Of a stretch of DNA of 64,000 bases, positions 52,615 to 61,775 are shown in pieces. The DNA is from Pseudoduganella guangdongensis (lineage in GTDB: Bacteria; Pseudomonadota; Gammaproteobacteria; Burkholderiales; Burkholderiaceae_D), in assembly GCF_009857475.1 (NCBI RefSeq), contig NZ_WWCJ01000006.1:62001-126000 (forward strand). The letters run 5' to 3'. The notes beneath the pieces are model-generated. The model made no database searches. It worked only from the letters and a program-made list of their open reading frames with translations, and was not told where the DNA came from. The position numbers and the translations under genes were made by a program. The first letter of the stretch is position 1, and each line of letters opens with the position of its first letter.

Positions 52615-54041
52615 TACAGGTCCGTGATTTCCTTATGCGCCGGCACCAGCGCCTTCATGATGCACCAGGCCAGCAGGTAGGCCAGCGCGCAGAAGGTGAA
52701 CATGATCATGTAGCCGGTCTGGATCTGGCCCAGCGCGTTGTAATGGTCGAACAGCTTGCCCGCCACCTTGGTGATCAACACGCCGCCCAGGCCGCCCGCC
52801 ATGCCGCCGATGCCGACCACGGAGCCGACGCTATGCTTCGGGAACATGTCGGACACGGTGGTGAACAGGTTGGCCGACCAGGCCTGGTGCGCCGAGGCGC
52901 CAATGCCGATCAGGAGCACCGGCACCCACACGCCCAGGTAGCCGAAAGGCTGCGCCAGCAGCACCGCCAGCGGGAAGAAGGCGATGGTCAGCATGGCGCG
53001 CATGCGGCCGTGGTAGACGCTGGCGCCGCGATTGATGAAGTAAGCCGGGAACCAGCCGCCGCCGATGGAGCCGACCATGGTCATGGAATACAGCACCGCC
53101 AGCGGGACCACCATCTCGGTGGTGGTCATGCCGTATTGCGCCGACATGAATTTGGGCAGCCAGAACAGGAAGAACCACCACACGCCGTCGGTCAGGAATT
53201 TGCCGGCCGTGAAGGCCCAGGTCTGGCGGTAGGCCAGCAGCTTGAACCAGGACGCCTTGCGCGGGGCCTCCGTTGCAGCGGCCGGAGCGGCGGCATCGGC
53301 CGCGTCGCTGTTGATGTAGTCCAGTTCCGCGCGCGACAGGCGCTTCTGGCGCGCCGGGGTTTCGTAGAAATACAGCCAGAAGCCCATCCACACAAAACCG
53401 ACCGCGCCGATGATGATGAAGGCCGCCTGCCAGCCCCACAGCTCCGCGATCAGCGGCACCGTGATCGGCGCCAGGATCGCGCCGATATTGGCGCCGGAGT
53501 TGAAGATGCCGGTGGCGAAGGAGCGCTCCTTCTTCGGGAAGTATTCGGCGGTGGCCTTGATGGCGGCCGGGAAGTTGCCCGCCTCGCCCAGCGCCAGCAC
53601 CGCGCGCCCGACCATGAAGCCGGCCACCGAAATCGGCACCGCGGCCAGGCCGACGCTGACAAACAGGTTGCTGACCGCCGTGCCGATCGCCACCGAGTAG
53701 GCGTGCAGGATGGCGCCGAACGACCACACCACAATGGCCAGCACAAAGGCGCGGCGCGTGCCCATCTTGTCGATCACGCGGCCCGCGAACAGCATCGAGA
53801 TCGCGTACACGAACTGGAACACGGCGGCGATGTTGGCGTAGTCGTTGTTCGACCAGCCGAATTCTTTGGACAGCGCGGGCGCCAGCAGCGACAGCACCTG
53901 GCGGTCCAGGTAGTTGATGGTGGTGGCAAAGAACAGCAGGCCACAGATGGTCCAGCGGTATTTGCCGATGGCGGCAGCCGGCGCGTCGGCCAGGCCGACG
54001 GCTTGCGGGTTGTGCTGATTCATAGTTTTAATATCAGTCAA
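52614..54041 (-). CDS. MFS transporter, hexuronate/aldarate type (ACS family)
   Basis: A 475-residue protein with twelve membrane helices and anion:cation symporter features like ExuT and GudP: RWTICGLLFFATTINYLDRQ at helix 1, GRVIDKMGTRRAF in the loop 2/3, LGEAGNFPAAIKATAEYFPKKERS after helix 4. An insertion of about 40 residues lies between helices 6 and 7. It should import galacturonate, glucuronate or the aldarates, feeding the pathway encoded around it. ATG at 54023 is an equally possible start. Confidence 0.87.
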   Translation of the reverse strand: MTDIKTMNQHNPQAVGLADAPAAAIGKYRWTICGLLFFATTINYLDRQVLSLLAPALSKEFGWSNNDYANIAAVFQFVYAISMLFAGRVIDKMGTRRAFVLAIVVWSFGAILHAYSVAIGTAVSNLFVSVGLAAVPISVAGFMVGRAVLALGEAGNFPAAIKATAEYFPKKERSFATGIFNSGANIGAILAPITVPLIAELWGWQAAFIIIGAVGFVWMGFWLYFYETPARQKRLSRAELDYINSDAADAAAPAAATEAPRKASWFKLLAYRQTWAFTAGKFLTDGVWWFFLFWLPKFMSAQYGMTTTEMVVPLAVLYSMTMVGSIGGGWFPAYFINRGASVYHGRMRAMLTIAFFPLAVLLAQPFGYLGVWVPVLLIGIGASAHQAWSANLFTTVSDMFPKHSVGSVVGIGGMAGGLGGVLITKVAGKLFDHYNALGQIQTGYMIMFTFCALAYLLAWCIMKALVPAHKEITDL

Positions 54042-54076
54042 AGCGGCCGGTGTCTCCCCCGGCCGTACTACACAAA

Positions 54077-55657
54077 TTAAATTGCCGTGCGCAGCTCGCC
54101 ATCCACAATGCGCGCCAGGCGCAGTGGATTATCGTCCCGCAAGGCCGCCGGCAGCAAGGCCTGCGGCACGTTCTGGTAGCTCACCGGACGCAGGAAGCGC
54201 TCTATCGCCATGGCGCCGACCGAGGTGGTGCGCGTGTCCGAGGTGGCCGGGAACGGGCCGCCATGCACCATCGCGTGGCACACTTCGACGCCGGTCGGGA
54301 AACCGTTGAACAGCACGCGGCCCGCCTTGCGCTCCAGCGTTGGCAGCAGCTTGGCGGCAAAGCCATGATCGTCCGCCGTGCAATGCACGGTGGCGGTCAG
54401 CTGGCCTTCCAGGCCGGCCGCCAGGCGCAGCACCTCGGCCTCGTCGCGGCAAGCGATCAGCAGCGAGGCCGGACCGAACACCTCCTCCTGCAGCGCGTGG
54501 CTGGCCAGGAAGGTCTCGGCATCGACGCGGAACAGCGCAGCTTGCGCGGCGCAGCCGGCGCCCTCCTGCTGCCCGGTGGCCAGTACCTGCACGCCGTCCA
54601 CCTGCGACAGGCGCCCGACGCCGGACTGGTAGGCGCTGTGGATGCCGGCGGTCAGCATGGTGCCCGCCCCCTTCGGCTGCAGCGCGGCGGCGGCGGCGGC
54701 GGCAAAGCGGTCGAAGTCGGGACCGGCCACGCCGATCACCAGGCCGGGGTTGGTGCAGAACTGGCCCACGCCCATGGTCAGCGATTCAACGAAGGCCGCG
54801 CCCAGCGCCTCGGCACCGCCGGCCAGCACGGCCGGCAGCATGAAGACCGGGTTGATCGAGCTCATTTCGGCATAGACCGGGATCGGTTCCGGGCGCGCCG
54901 CAGCGGTGCGCATCAGCGCCGTGCCGCCCTGGCGCGAACCGGTAAAGCCCACCGCCTTGATCGACGGATGCGCCACCAGCGCCTGGCCCACGGTGCGGCC
55001 GTCGCCATGGATCATGGAGAACACGCCTTCCGGCAGGCCGCTGTCGGCAACCGCCTTCTGCACCGCGCGCGCCACCAGCTCCGAGGTGCCGGGGTGGGCG
55101 CCGTGCGCCTTCACCACCACCGGGCAGCCCGCTGCCAGCGCGGACGCCGTATCGCCGCCCGCCACCGAAAACGCCAGCGGGAAATTGGAAGCGCCGAACA
55201 CCGCCACCGGGCCCACCGCGATCTTGCGCAGGCGCAGGTCGGGACGCGGCGGCGTGCGCTGCGGCAGCGCCGAATCCAGCGTCGCCTGCTGCCAGTGGCC
55301 GTCGCGCACCACTTTGGCGAACAGGCGCAGCTGGTTCACAGTGCGGCCGCGCTCACCTTCCAGGCGCGCTTGCGGCAGGCCGGTTTCGGCCATGGCACGC
55401 TCGGTCAGGGTGGCACCCAGCGCATCGATATTGTTCGCCACCGCCTCCAGGAAGGCAGCGCGCACTTCCGGCGTGGTGCTGCGGTAAGCGTCAAACGCCT
55501 GTTCCGCCAGCGCGCAAGCGCGCTCCACGTCCGCCGCGTCGGCCTGGCCGAACTGGGGCAGCATGGTCGCCTTGGTGGCCGGGTTAAAGGCCAGCTGGGT
55601 GCCGGCCGCGCCGCGCACCAGCTGCTGGCCGATGATCATTTCACCGGTGAGCTGCAT
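54077..55657 (-). CDS. 2-oxoglutarate semialdehyde dehydrogenase (2,5-dioxovalerate dehydrogenase)
   Basis: A 526-residue NADP-type aldehyde dehydrogenase of the KGSADH group, which begins [10 protein letters not shown]. The catalytic Cys is in [12 protein letters not shown] (about residue 278), and the general-base Glu in [26 protein letters not shown] and GFTGSRQGG form the cofactor site. It oxidises 2-oxoglutarate semialdehyde to 2-oxoglutarate, the last step of the oxidative uronate route. It overlaps KdgD, the enzyme of the previous step, by one base. Confidence 0.92.
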   Translation of the reverse strand: MQLTGEMIIGQQLVRGAAGTQLAFNPATKATMLPQFGQADAADVERACALAEQAFDAYRSTTPEVRAAFLEAVANNIDALGATLTERAMAETGLPQARLEGERGRTVNQLRLFAKVVRDGHWQQATLDSALPQRTPPRPDLRLRKIAVGPVAVFGASNFPLAFSVAGGDTASALAAGCPVVVKAHGAHPGTSELVARAVQKAVADSGLPEGVFSMIHGDGRTVGQALVAHPSIKAVGFTGSRQGGTALMRTAAARPEPIPVYAEMSSINPVFMLPAVLAGGAEALGAAFVESLTMGVGQFCTNPGLVIGVAGPDFDRFAAAAAAALQPKGAGTMLTAGIHSAYQSGVGRLSQVDGVQVLATGQQEGAGCAAQAALFRVDAETFLASHALQEEVFGPASLLIACRDEAEVLRLAAGLEGQLTATVHCTADDHGFAAKLLPTLERKAGRVLFNGFPTGVEVCHAMVHGGPFPATSDTRTTSVGAMAIERFLRPVSYQNVPQALLPAALRDDNPLRLARIVDGELRTAI

Positions 55658-56577
55658 TATTGGGCACCCTGCTTTTTGATCAGCGCCAGCAGCATGGCAT
55701 CTTCTTCCGCCGTCATATCGGTCAGCGGAGGACGCACCGGACCGCCCGAATGACCCACCAGGCGCGCGCCGGCCTTCACGATCGAGACCGCGTAACCCGC
55801 CTTGCGGTTGCGGATCTCCAGGTAAGGCAGGAAGAATTCATCGAGCATGCGGTCGGTTTCGGCGGTATTGCCGGCGGCGGTCGCGTGGTAGAAGTCCATC
55901 GCCAGTTTCGGCACGAAGTTGAACACGGCCGACGAATAGACCGGCGTGCCCAGTGCCTTGTAGGCGCCGGCATACACTTCCGCAGTCGGCAGGCCGCCCA
56001 GGTAGGAGAAACGGTCGCCCAGCTTGCGGTAGATCTGCACCATCAGTTCGATATCGCCGATGCCGTCCTTGAAGCCGATCAGGTTCGGGCAGCGTTCGGC
56101 CAGGATCGCCAGCGAATTGGCCGACAGGCGGCAGTTGGCGCGGTTGTAGACGATGACGCCGATCTTCACGGAAGCGCAGACCGCCGCCACGTGCTCGATC
56201 AGGCCATCCTGGCTCGCCTCGGTCAGGTAATGCGGCAGCAGCAGCAAACCATCGGCGCCCAGGCGCTCCGCTTCCTGCGCCAGCGCGATCGCCTGGCGGG
56301 TCGGGCCGCCGGTACCGGCCAGCAGCGGCACCTTGCCACGGCAGCTATCCACCGCCACCTTGATCACTTCCGAATACTCCGGCGCGGTCAGCGAGAAGAA
56401 CTCACCGGTGCCGCCCGCCGCGAACAGCGCGCTGGCGCCGTACGGCGCCAGCCACTCCAGGCGGCCGGCGTAGGACAGCGCATTGAAATTACCTTGCGCG
56501 TCAAAGTCCGTAATCGGGAAAGAAAGCAGGCCGGACGACATGACTTTTTTGAGTTCTTGCGGGGACATCGACATCAT
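55657..56577 (-). CDS. kdgD: 5-dehydro-4-deoxyglucarate dehydratase
   Basis: A 306-residue member of the DHDPS/NAL family. The Schiff-base Lys is in [10 protein letters not shown] (about residue 190) and the Tyr in [25 protein letters not shown] and [12 protein letters not shown] are the substrate-loop blocks specific for KdgD. It dehydrates and decarboxylates 5-keto-4-deoxyglucarate to 2-oxoglutarate semialdehyde. First gene of the four-gene unit kdgD, KGSADH, transporter and lactonase. The spacing from GGAG favours the second ATG (56574). A palindrome at 56610 is a likely operator. Confidence 0.93.
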   Translation of the reverse strand: MMSMSPQELKKVMSSGLLSFPITDFDAQGNFNALSYAGRLEWLAPYGASALFAAGGTGEFFSLTAPEYSEVIKVAVDSCRGKVPLLAGTGGPTRQAIALAQEAERLGADGLLLLPHYLTEASQDGLIEHVAAVCASVKIGVIVYNRANCRLSANSLAILAERCPNLIGFKDGIGDIELMVQIYRKLGDRFSYLGGLPTAEVYAGAYKALGTPVYSSAVFNFVPKLAMDFYHATAAGNTAETDRMLDEFFLPYLEIRNRKAGYAVSIVKAGARLVGHSGGPVRPPLTDMTAEEDAMLLALIKKQGAQ

Positions 56578-56609
56578 TGACTCCTTTGTGTGGTGTAGGA
56601 ACAGACTTC

Positions 56610-56631
56610 AGTTGTAAGTCATCGTACAACT
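56610..56631. promoter_or_regulatory. Candidate operator of the kdgD unit
   Basis: AGTTGTA and TACAACT form perfect 7-bp inverted arms with an 8-bp spacer, 33 bp before the kdgD start. GTTGTA/TACAAC half sites are of the kind bound by GntR/FadR-family regulators. The GntR gene at 56746 lies immediately upstream on the same strand and is the natural candidate repressor. Confidence 0.5.
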
Positions 56632-56668
56632 CAATCGAAGCGAACGCAAGCAAAATCGGGGTAAAAAA

Positions 56669-56743
56669 TCGGGGTCAGGTCTGACAATCGGACAAATCTT
56701 GCGCTGCGCGCAAGATTTGTCCGATTGTCAGACCTGACCCCGA
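56669..56743. repeat. Perfect 36-bp-arm palindrome
   Basis: Arms at 56669-56704 and 56708-56743 are perfect reverse complements around TGC. The outer 29 bp equal those of the palindrome at 45013; the inner 7 bp differ (CTTGCGC) but remain complementary. The left flank also shares GCAAAATCGGGGT with that copy, here partly duplicated (56650-56675). The right arm ends two bases from the stop codon of the GntR gene, so the hairpin could end or protect its transcript. Confidence 0.95.
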
Positions 56744-56745
56744 AT

Positions 56746-57477
56746 TTAAGCGGCGCTTTCGAAGCGTTGCTGGGCTTGCAGCAGTCGTTCGCGCGAATTG
56801 GAAAGGTGGGTGCGCATGGCCGCGCGGGCAGCTTCCCCATCCTGGCGCTGGATGGCGCGGTAGATGTCTTCATGCTCGCGGTGCACGCGTTCGAGGTAGT
56901 CGGCCGGGCGGTCTTGCGCCAGGCCGGCGGTGTTGACGCGGGCGCGCGGAATGATGGCCTGCCCCAACTGGCCGAGGATGTCGACGAAGTAGCGGTTGCC
57001 GGTGGCCTTGGCGATCACCAGGTGGAAGCGGCGGTCGGCCTCCACCGAGGCGCGGCCCTGCTCCATGGCTTGCCGCATATCGCCCAGCGCCTGCGCCAGT
57101 TCGGCCACTTGTTCCTCGCTGCGGCGCGCGGCGGCCAGGCCGGCGGTCTCGGTTTCCATGCTGATGCGCAGCTCGAGGATGGCCAGCACGTCGCGCACGG
57201 TGACAATGCTCTCGGCATCGATCCCCAGGCCGCTCGCCTGGCGCGGCTTTTCCAGTACGAAGGTGCCGATGCCGTGGCGCGTCTGCACCAGGCCGGCCGC
57301 CTGCAGGTGCGAAATCGCCTCGCGCACCACGGTGCGGCTCACGCCGTGCTGCTCCATGATGGCCGATTCGGTCGGCAGCTTGTCGCCGGGCTTCAGCACG
57401 CCGCCGTTGATGCTGGCGCTGATTTGTTCGACCACGCCCTGGGCCAGGGTGTGTCGCTTGCGGGGAAGGATAGTCAT
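56746..57477 (-). CDS. GntR/FadR subfamily transcriptional regulator
   Basis: A 243-residue regulator with an N-terminal winged helix (LPTESAIMEQHGVSRTVVREAISHLQA in part, about residues 30-65) and a FadR C-terminal (FCD) ligand domain with metal-binding His residues (RRFHLVIAKATGN, HREHEDIYRAI). ATG at 57477 preferred over the upstream GTG. It sits between the kdgD unit and a divergent second FadR-type gene, and probably responds to a uronate or aldarate. Confidence 0.88.
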   Translation of the reverse strand: MTILPRKRHTLAQGVVEQISASINGGVLKPGDKLPTESAIMEQHGVSRTVVREAISHLQAAGLVQTRHGIGTFVLEKPRQASGLGIDAESIVTVRDVLAILELRISMETETAGLAAARRSEEQVAELAQALGDMRQAMEQGRASVEADRRFHLVIAKATGNRYFVDILGQLGQAIIPRARVNTAGLAQDRPADYLERVHREHEDIYRAIQRQDGEAARAAMRTHLSNSRERLLQAQQRFESAA

Positions 57478-57551
57478 GTCCCCATTATACACGCGAGAAA
57501 GACGTCAGACATCCTATCAGAGACATCTTATTCCGGGCTTTTCTTGCGAAA

Positions 57552-57564
57552 TTGGCCAGACCAA
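57552..57564. promoter_or_regulatory. FadR-type operator upstream of the second regulator
   Basis: TTGGCCAGACCAA is a near-palindrome of the TGGnCnGnCCA type bound by FadR/UxuR-like GntR regulators. The same TTGGCC[A/T]GACCA sequence occurs twice more in the pectinase promoter (58324 and, inverted, 58346-58357). It lies 49 bp before the regulator start and suggests autoregulation. Confidence 0.6.
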
Positions 57565-57612
57565 ATTAAAATCGGGCGACCATTTCCCCCCTCTATAAAA
57601 GGCCTTGGCCGC

Positions 57613-58314
57613 ATGAATAAGAAGACTGTCGCAACGGAGTCACATCCAGCCAGCGAACAACGCCTGTACCGCGTGGTCGCGGCGAAGATCCAGGACCTGA
57701 TCCGCGCTGAAAACATCAAGCCCGGCACCCGCTTGCCGGCCGAGCGCGAACTGTCGGTGAAACTGAACGTCAGCCGCGCTTCCCTGCGCGAGGCGCTGAT
57801 TGCGCTGGAGCTGTCCGGCGTGGTGGAAGTGCGCGGCGGTTCGGGCGTGTACGTGAGCGAGCAGACCACCGCCCCGTCCGACGTGACCGAGGGCGGCCCC
57901 GGTCCGTTCGAGGTGCTGGCGGCGCGCCGCCTGATCGAATCCGAAGTGGCGGCGATTGCGGCCAAGATGGCGACCGATTCGGCCATCGACGCCATCCTGC
58001 GCGCGGCGGCGGATATGGAGCGCCACCACGACGACCGCGCCAGCAACGAGCAGGCCGACCGCAACTTCCACCTGGCTATTGCGCGCGCCACCGGCAATAC
58101 GGCGCTGGTGGGCGTGGTGGAGACGCTGTGGAACCAGCGCGGCACCATGTGGCATAAGCTGAAAGAGCACTTCCAGACCGAGGAACTGCGCCAGCACACG
58201 CTGGACGACCACCGCAACATCGTGGCGGCCATCGCGGCGCACGATGCGGCCGGCGCGCGCCAGGCCATGCGCGCCCACCTGGAACGCGTCACCAAAACCT
58301 TCTCGCGCGGTTGA
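57613..58314 (+). CDS. GntR/FadR subfamily transcriptional regulator (uronate-type)
   Basis: A 233-residue regulator. Winged helix: RLPAERELSVKLNVSRASLREALIALE in part (about residues 35-62), VRGGSGVYV wing; FCD domain with ADRNFHLAIARATGN and DDHRNIVAAI supplying metal/ligand His residues. The start at 57613 follows TATAAA (57594-57599); a much longer in-frame extension to 56725 is not coding. It is the likely binder of the TTGGCCWGACCA sites before itself and before the pectinase gene. A weaker resemblance to its divergent neighbour suggests distinct ligands. Confidence 0.88.
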   Translation: MNKKTVATESHPASEQRLYRVVAAKIQDLIRAENIKPGTRLPAERELSVKLNVSRASLREALIALELSGVVEVRGGSGVYVSEQTTAPSDVTEGGPGPFEVLAARRLIESEVAAIAAKMATDSAIDAILRAAADMERHHDDRASNEQADRNFHLAIARATGNTALVGVVETLWNQRGTMWHKLKEHFQTEELRQHTLDDHRNIVAAIAAHDAAGARQAMRAHLERVTKTFSRG

Positions 58315-58322
58315 TTAAAATA

Positions 58323-58365
58323 TTTGGCCTGACCACTTGATTGTGCGGTCAGGCCAAAATAGAAT
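58323..58365 (+). promoter_or_regulatory. Pectinase promoter flanked by two FadR-type operators
   Basis: TTGATT (58337-58342) and TAGAAT (58360-58365) are 17 bp apart, a good sigma-70 promoter. TTTGGCCTGACC (58323-58334) lies just upstream of the -35 box, and its exact inverted copy GGTCAGGCCAAA (58347-58358) fills the spacer. Occupation of the inner site would block polymerase. GGAGGAG and the ATG at 58390 follow. Confidence 0.7.
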
Positions 58366-58389
58366 GGGCTTATCCTTTGGAGGAGCCTC

Positions 58390-60162
58390 ATGCTGCGCCA
58401 CGTCCTGCTTTCCCTTGCCTGCCTCACTTCCCTCTCCGCCGCGCAGGCGGCTGACCGCATCATCCTGACCGGCGATTCGACCGTCGCCAGCGGCGGCGGC
58501 TACGGCGACTACTTGTGCCGCCGCCAGCGCCCCGGCACGCAATGCCTCAACCTGGCCAAGAACGGCCGCAGCTCCGGCTCCTTCCGCGCGGAAGGGCGCT
58601 GGGACGAGGTGCAGGCCTTGCTGCGCAATAGCGCAGGTTTCAACCAGACCTATGTGCTGATGCAGTTTGGCCACAACGACCAGCCGGGCAAACCGGGGCG
58701 TTCGACGGACCTGGTGCGCGAGTACCCGGCCAACCTGGCGCGCTACGTGGCGGACGTGAAGGCGGGCGGCGGCGTGCCGGTGCTGGTGACGTCCCTCACC
58801 CGCCGCAGCTTCCGCAACGGCTACGTGTGGAACGACCTGGCGCCGTGGGCGGCGGCGGCGCGCGAGGTGGCGCGGCGCGAGGGTGCCGCCCTGCTGGACC
58901 TGAATGCCTTGTCGCTGGCTGCGGTGCAGGAAATGGGGCCTGAGCAGGCCGATACGCTGGCCGCGCCCAAGGGCGCCGGTTTCGATTACACCCACCTCGG
59001 GCCGAAGGGCGGCCGCTTCTTCGGCGATATGGCGGCGCGCGAGCTGGTGCGCCTGTTCCCTGCCCTCGGCCCGCTGGTCGATCCGGCCGATACGGCGCGC
59101 GGATTGGCGCGCGAGCACGCACCGGCCGATGGCTGGGCGGGCATGGAGGGCGGCACGCAGGGCGGCGCTGCCGCCGCTGCCGGCGCGGTGCATACGATCG
59201 GCACGCGCGCGGAGCTGCTGGCGGCGCTCAAGACTGCCGATGCGGCCCGCATCATCCAGGTGCGCGGCACCATCGACATGGCGGACGGCGCCAAGCCGGG
59301 CGTGGTGCGGCTGCCTTCCAACACCACGCTGATCGGGCTGGGCGAGGATGCGGGGTTCGTGAACGCCAGCCTGCAGCTGTCGAATGTGAGTCAGGTCATC
59401 ATCCGCAACCTGTCGATCCGCAATCCCTGCGATCCCGCGCCGAAATGGGATGCGCAGGATGGCGCCAACGGCAACTGGAATTCGGTCTATGACGGCATCG
59501 CGGTCTCCGGCTCGCACCATGTGTGGATCGACCATAACAGCTTTACCGATGCGCCGCACACGGACGGCCAGGCGCCGCGTGAGAATGGCATGCTGAAACA
59601 GTGCCACGACGGCGCGCTGGATATTACCGGCGGTTCGGACTTTGTCACCGTGTCGTACAACCATTTCTCGCTGCACGAGAAGAACACGCTGGTGGGCGCC
59701 AGCGATGCCGCCATCGGCGATGAGGGCCACTTGCGCGTGACGTTTGCCAACAACTTCTTCGACCATGTTTCGACCCGCGCGCCGCGCGTGCGCTTCGGGC
59801 AGGTGCATTTGCTGAACAACTTCCATAAGGGCTCGCGCAAGCATGCGGAATATGCGCATGGCTACAGCGTGGGCATCGCCAAACAGGCGCGCGTGATTAT
59901 TGATGCCAATGCCTACGAGATCGAGGGTGCGCGCGGCTGCGGCGATGTACTGCGCAATCCCGGCGGCGCCGATGCCGGCGCAGTGCTCGATCGCGGCTCG
60001 CAGCTGAATGGCAAGGCGCTGGTGGAATGCGGTTTGGCGGGCGACGTCGGCTGGAGCGTGCCATATCGCTTCACCGCCCTGCCGGCGGCGGATGTGCAGC
60101 CCAACGTCATGTCCAACGCCGGCGCCGGCCGCCTTGGCCTGCTGCGCCCTGCGCCGCGCTAA
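58390..60162 (+). CDS. Fused rhamnogalacturonan acetylesterase (CE12-like) and pectate lyase (PL1-like)
   Basis: A 590-residue secreted enzyme with two catalytic domains after a signal peptide (residues 1-20). Residues 22-225 are an SGNH/CE12-like esterase: GDSTV (Ser), FGHNDQ and DYTHLGPKG (Asp/His). Residues 270-585 are a PL1-like right-handed helix: WIDHNSFTD, DGALDITGGSDFVTVSYNHF, RAPRVRFGQVHLLNNF, with the Ca-binding Asp and catalytic Arg expected there. Deacetylation and cleavage of pectin would be joined in one protein. It overlaps the convergent GH43 gene by 4 bp. Confidence 0.88.
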   Translation: MLRHVLLSLACLTSLSAAQAADRIILTGDSTVASGGGYGDYLCRRQRPGTQCLNLAKNGRSSGSFRAEGRWDEVQALLRNSAGFNQTYVLMQFGHNDQPGKPGRSTDLVREYPANLARYVADVKAGGGVPVLVTSLTRRSFRNGYVWNDLAPWAAAAREVARREGAALLDLNALSLAAVQEMGPEQADTLAAPKGAGFDYTHLGPKGGRFFGDMAARELVRLFPALGPLVDPADTARGLAREHAPADGWAGMEGGTQGGAAAAAGAVHTIGTRAELLAALKTADAARIIQVRGTIDMADGAKPGVVRLPSNTTLIGLGEDAGFVNASLQLSNVSQVIIRNLSIRNPCDPAPKWDAQDGANGNWNSVYDGIAVSGSHHVWIDHNSFTDAPHTDGQAPRENGMLKQCHDGALDITGGSDFVTVSYNHFSLHEKNTLVGASDAAIGDEGHLRVTFANNFFDHVSTRAPRVRFGQVHLLNNFHKGSRKHAEYAHGYSVGIAKQARVIIDANAYEIEGARGCGDVLRNPGGADAGAVLDRGSQLNGKALVECGLAGDVGWSVPYRFTALPAADVQPNVMSNAGAGRLGLLRPAPR

Positions 60163-61775
60163 GGGGTGATGCGCAGGTAGTCGATGTCGGCATGGGCGCC
60201 GTTGGCGCCGCGTGCGAACAGGGCGATCTGGGCGCCGACCCAGCGCCCCATGGCGGCGTTGAATGGAACGCCGATGGGCGTGTAGAGCTTGCCGTCGGCG
60301 CTGAAGGCGAAAGTGGTTTGGCCGCTGGCGGCGACTTGCATTTGCAGGTGCATGGCCGGCGCCGGCGCGGGCAGGACGGCGCTGTCCTGTTCCTGGCATT
60401 TCTCGTTGGCCGCTTCGCAGCGTACCTGCACGATACGCACCACGCCGTCTTCGCGGCGCAGGCCTAACCAGGCGTAATTTTGTCCATACATCGCCAGGCC
60501 TGCCGCATCACCATCGGCGACAGCATGCAGTTCCAGTTTCGCGACGGCGGTGAAGGCGGGTGCGGGAAGCTTTTGCGTCAACACGGAGGGCATGGCTCGC
60601 AGCGGAGCATGGCCGCCAGGCACAGGCTGCGCGTGCAGGCGCAGATGGCCGGCGCGGGCGGCTAGCGAGTACCAGGCAGGTTGCGGATTGGCGACCCATT
60701 GCCACTGCGGGGCAAGCTGCGCCGCGTCGAACTCGTCGCCGACGGCGGGAGATGGCGCGCCCAGCGCATTCGCTCCGCGTGTGACCGGCTTGGCATGCTC
60801 GATCACCGGCTGCCCCACGCCGCTCCTGGCGGAAGGTTCGCCGATGATCGGCCAGCCGTCTGCCTGCCAGCGCATAGGCTGCAGGTGTACCACGCGGCCA
60901 AAGGCGCGCTTGTCCTGGAAGTGGAAGAACCAGTCGCTGCCATCTTCAGCGCGCACCCATGCGCCCTGGTGCGGGCCGTTGGTGGCGCTCGCGCCCTGCT
61001 CCATCACGATGCGGGCTTCGTAGGGGCCGTCGACATGCCGTGAGCGGAACACCGACTGCCAGCCGAACTCCACGCCGCCTGCTGGCGCGAACACGTAGTA
61101 CCAGCCATTGTGCTTGTAGAACTTGGGGCCTTCCAGCGTCTTGTAGCCGGGCAGCGCGTTGCCGTCGATGACGACACGGCTCACGTCGTCCAGCATGCGG
61201 CTGCCATCCGGCGCCATGGAGCGCAGGCTAAGCACGTTGTTAAAGCCTGCGCGCGATCTCGCCCAGCCGTGCAGCAGCCAGGCCTTGCCGTCGTCGTCCC
61301 ACAATGGCGTGGGGTCGATCAGGCCCTTGCCGGCCATGAGCAGGCGCGGCTTGCTCCAGGGCCCGGCGAAGGTTTGTGCGGTGATGACGTAGATGCCGTG
61401 GTCCGGGTCGGGATAGAAGATCCAGAACTTGCCGGCATGGTGGCGCAGGCTCGGGGCCCAGACGCCTTTGCCGTGCTGCGGCGTGCGGAAGGCGGCTTCC
61501 GGCACCAATCGCGGCAGCGCGTGGCCGACCAGGCGCCAGTTCACCATATCGTCCGATTCCAGCAGCGGCAAGCCGGGCACGTTGCTGAAACTGGAGGAGG
61601 TCATGTAATAGCGCTTGCCGACGCGGATGGCGTCCGGATCGGAGTAGTCGGCGTGCAGGATGGGGTTGCGGTAGCGGCCATTGCCGAGGTCGGGCGTCCA
61701 GGGCGCGGCGGAGGCGGAAACGGCGGCCCCGGCCAACGCGGCGGCGCCCAGCGCTGCCATCAGCAACTTGTTCAT
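60159..61775 (-). CDS. Glycoside hydrolase family 43 (xylosidase/arabinofuranosidase type)
   Basis: A 538-residue secreted protein with a signal peptide (MNKLLMAALGAAALAGAAV start, ending SASA). The five-bladed GH43 domain has the base Asp in ILHADYSDPDAIRVG, the pKa-setting Asp in GLIDPTPLWDDDG and the acid Glu in LEGPKFYKHNGWYY. A C-terminal beta-sandwich (about 340-538) resembles the xylosidase C-terminal domain. It should release arabinose or xylose from pectin side chains or xylan. The start at 61775 overlaps the epimerase stop; the longer frame does not have a signal peptide at its end. Confidence 0.88.
   Translation of the reverse strand: MNKLLMAALGAAALAGAAVSASAAPWTPDLGNGRYRNPILHADYSDPDAIRVGKRYYMTSSSFSNVPGLPLLESDDMVNWRLVGHALPRLVPEAAFRTPQHGKGVWAPSLRHHAGKFWIFYPDPDHGIYVITAQTFAGPWSKPRLLMAGKGLIDPTPLWDDDGKAWLLHGWARSRAGFNNVLSLRSMAPDGSRMLDDVSRVVIDGNALPGYKTLEGPKFYKHNGWYYVFAPAGGVEFGWQSVFRSRHVDGPYEARIVMEQGASATNGPHQGAWVRAEDGSDWFFHFQDKRAFGRVVHLQPMRWQADGWPIIGEPSARSGVGQPVIEHAKPVTRGANALGAPSPAVGDEFDAAQLAPQWQWVANPQPAWYSLAARAGHLRLHAQPVPGGHAPLRAMPSVLTQKLPAPAFTAVAKLELHAVADGDAAGLAMYGQNYAWLGLRREDGVVRIVQVRCEAANEKCQEQDSAVLPAPAPAMHLQMQVAASGQTTFAFSADGKLYTPIGVPFNAAMGRWVGAQIALFARGANGAHADIDYLRITP

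Noticed and set aside
52614..54080. A 481-codon + strand frame opposite the MFS transporter
   Set aside because: His/Gln/Arg-rich shadow product; the - strand codes for a clear twelve-helix transporter.
56725..57612. Upstream extension of the FadR-type regulator frame
   Set aside because: It runs antisense through the neighbouring GntR gene and gives no homologous sequence; the real domain begins at 57613 behind a -10 box.
58323..58358. Inverted repeat read as terminator of the FadR-type regulator
   Set aside because: No T run follows the stem, and the arms match an operator sequence found elsewhere and embrace a good promoter.
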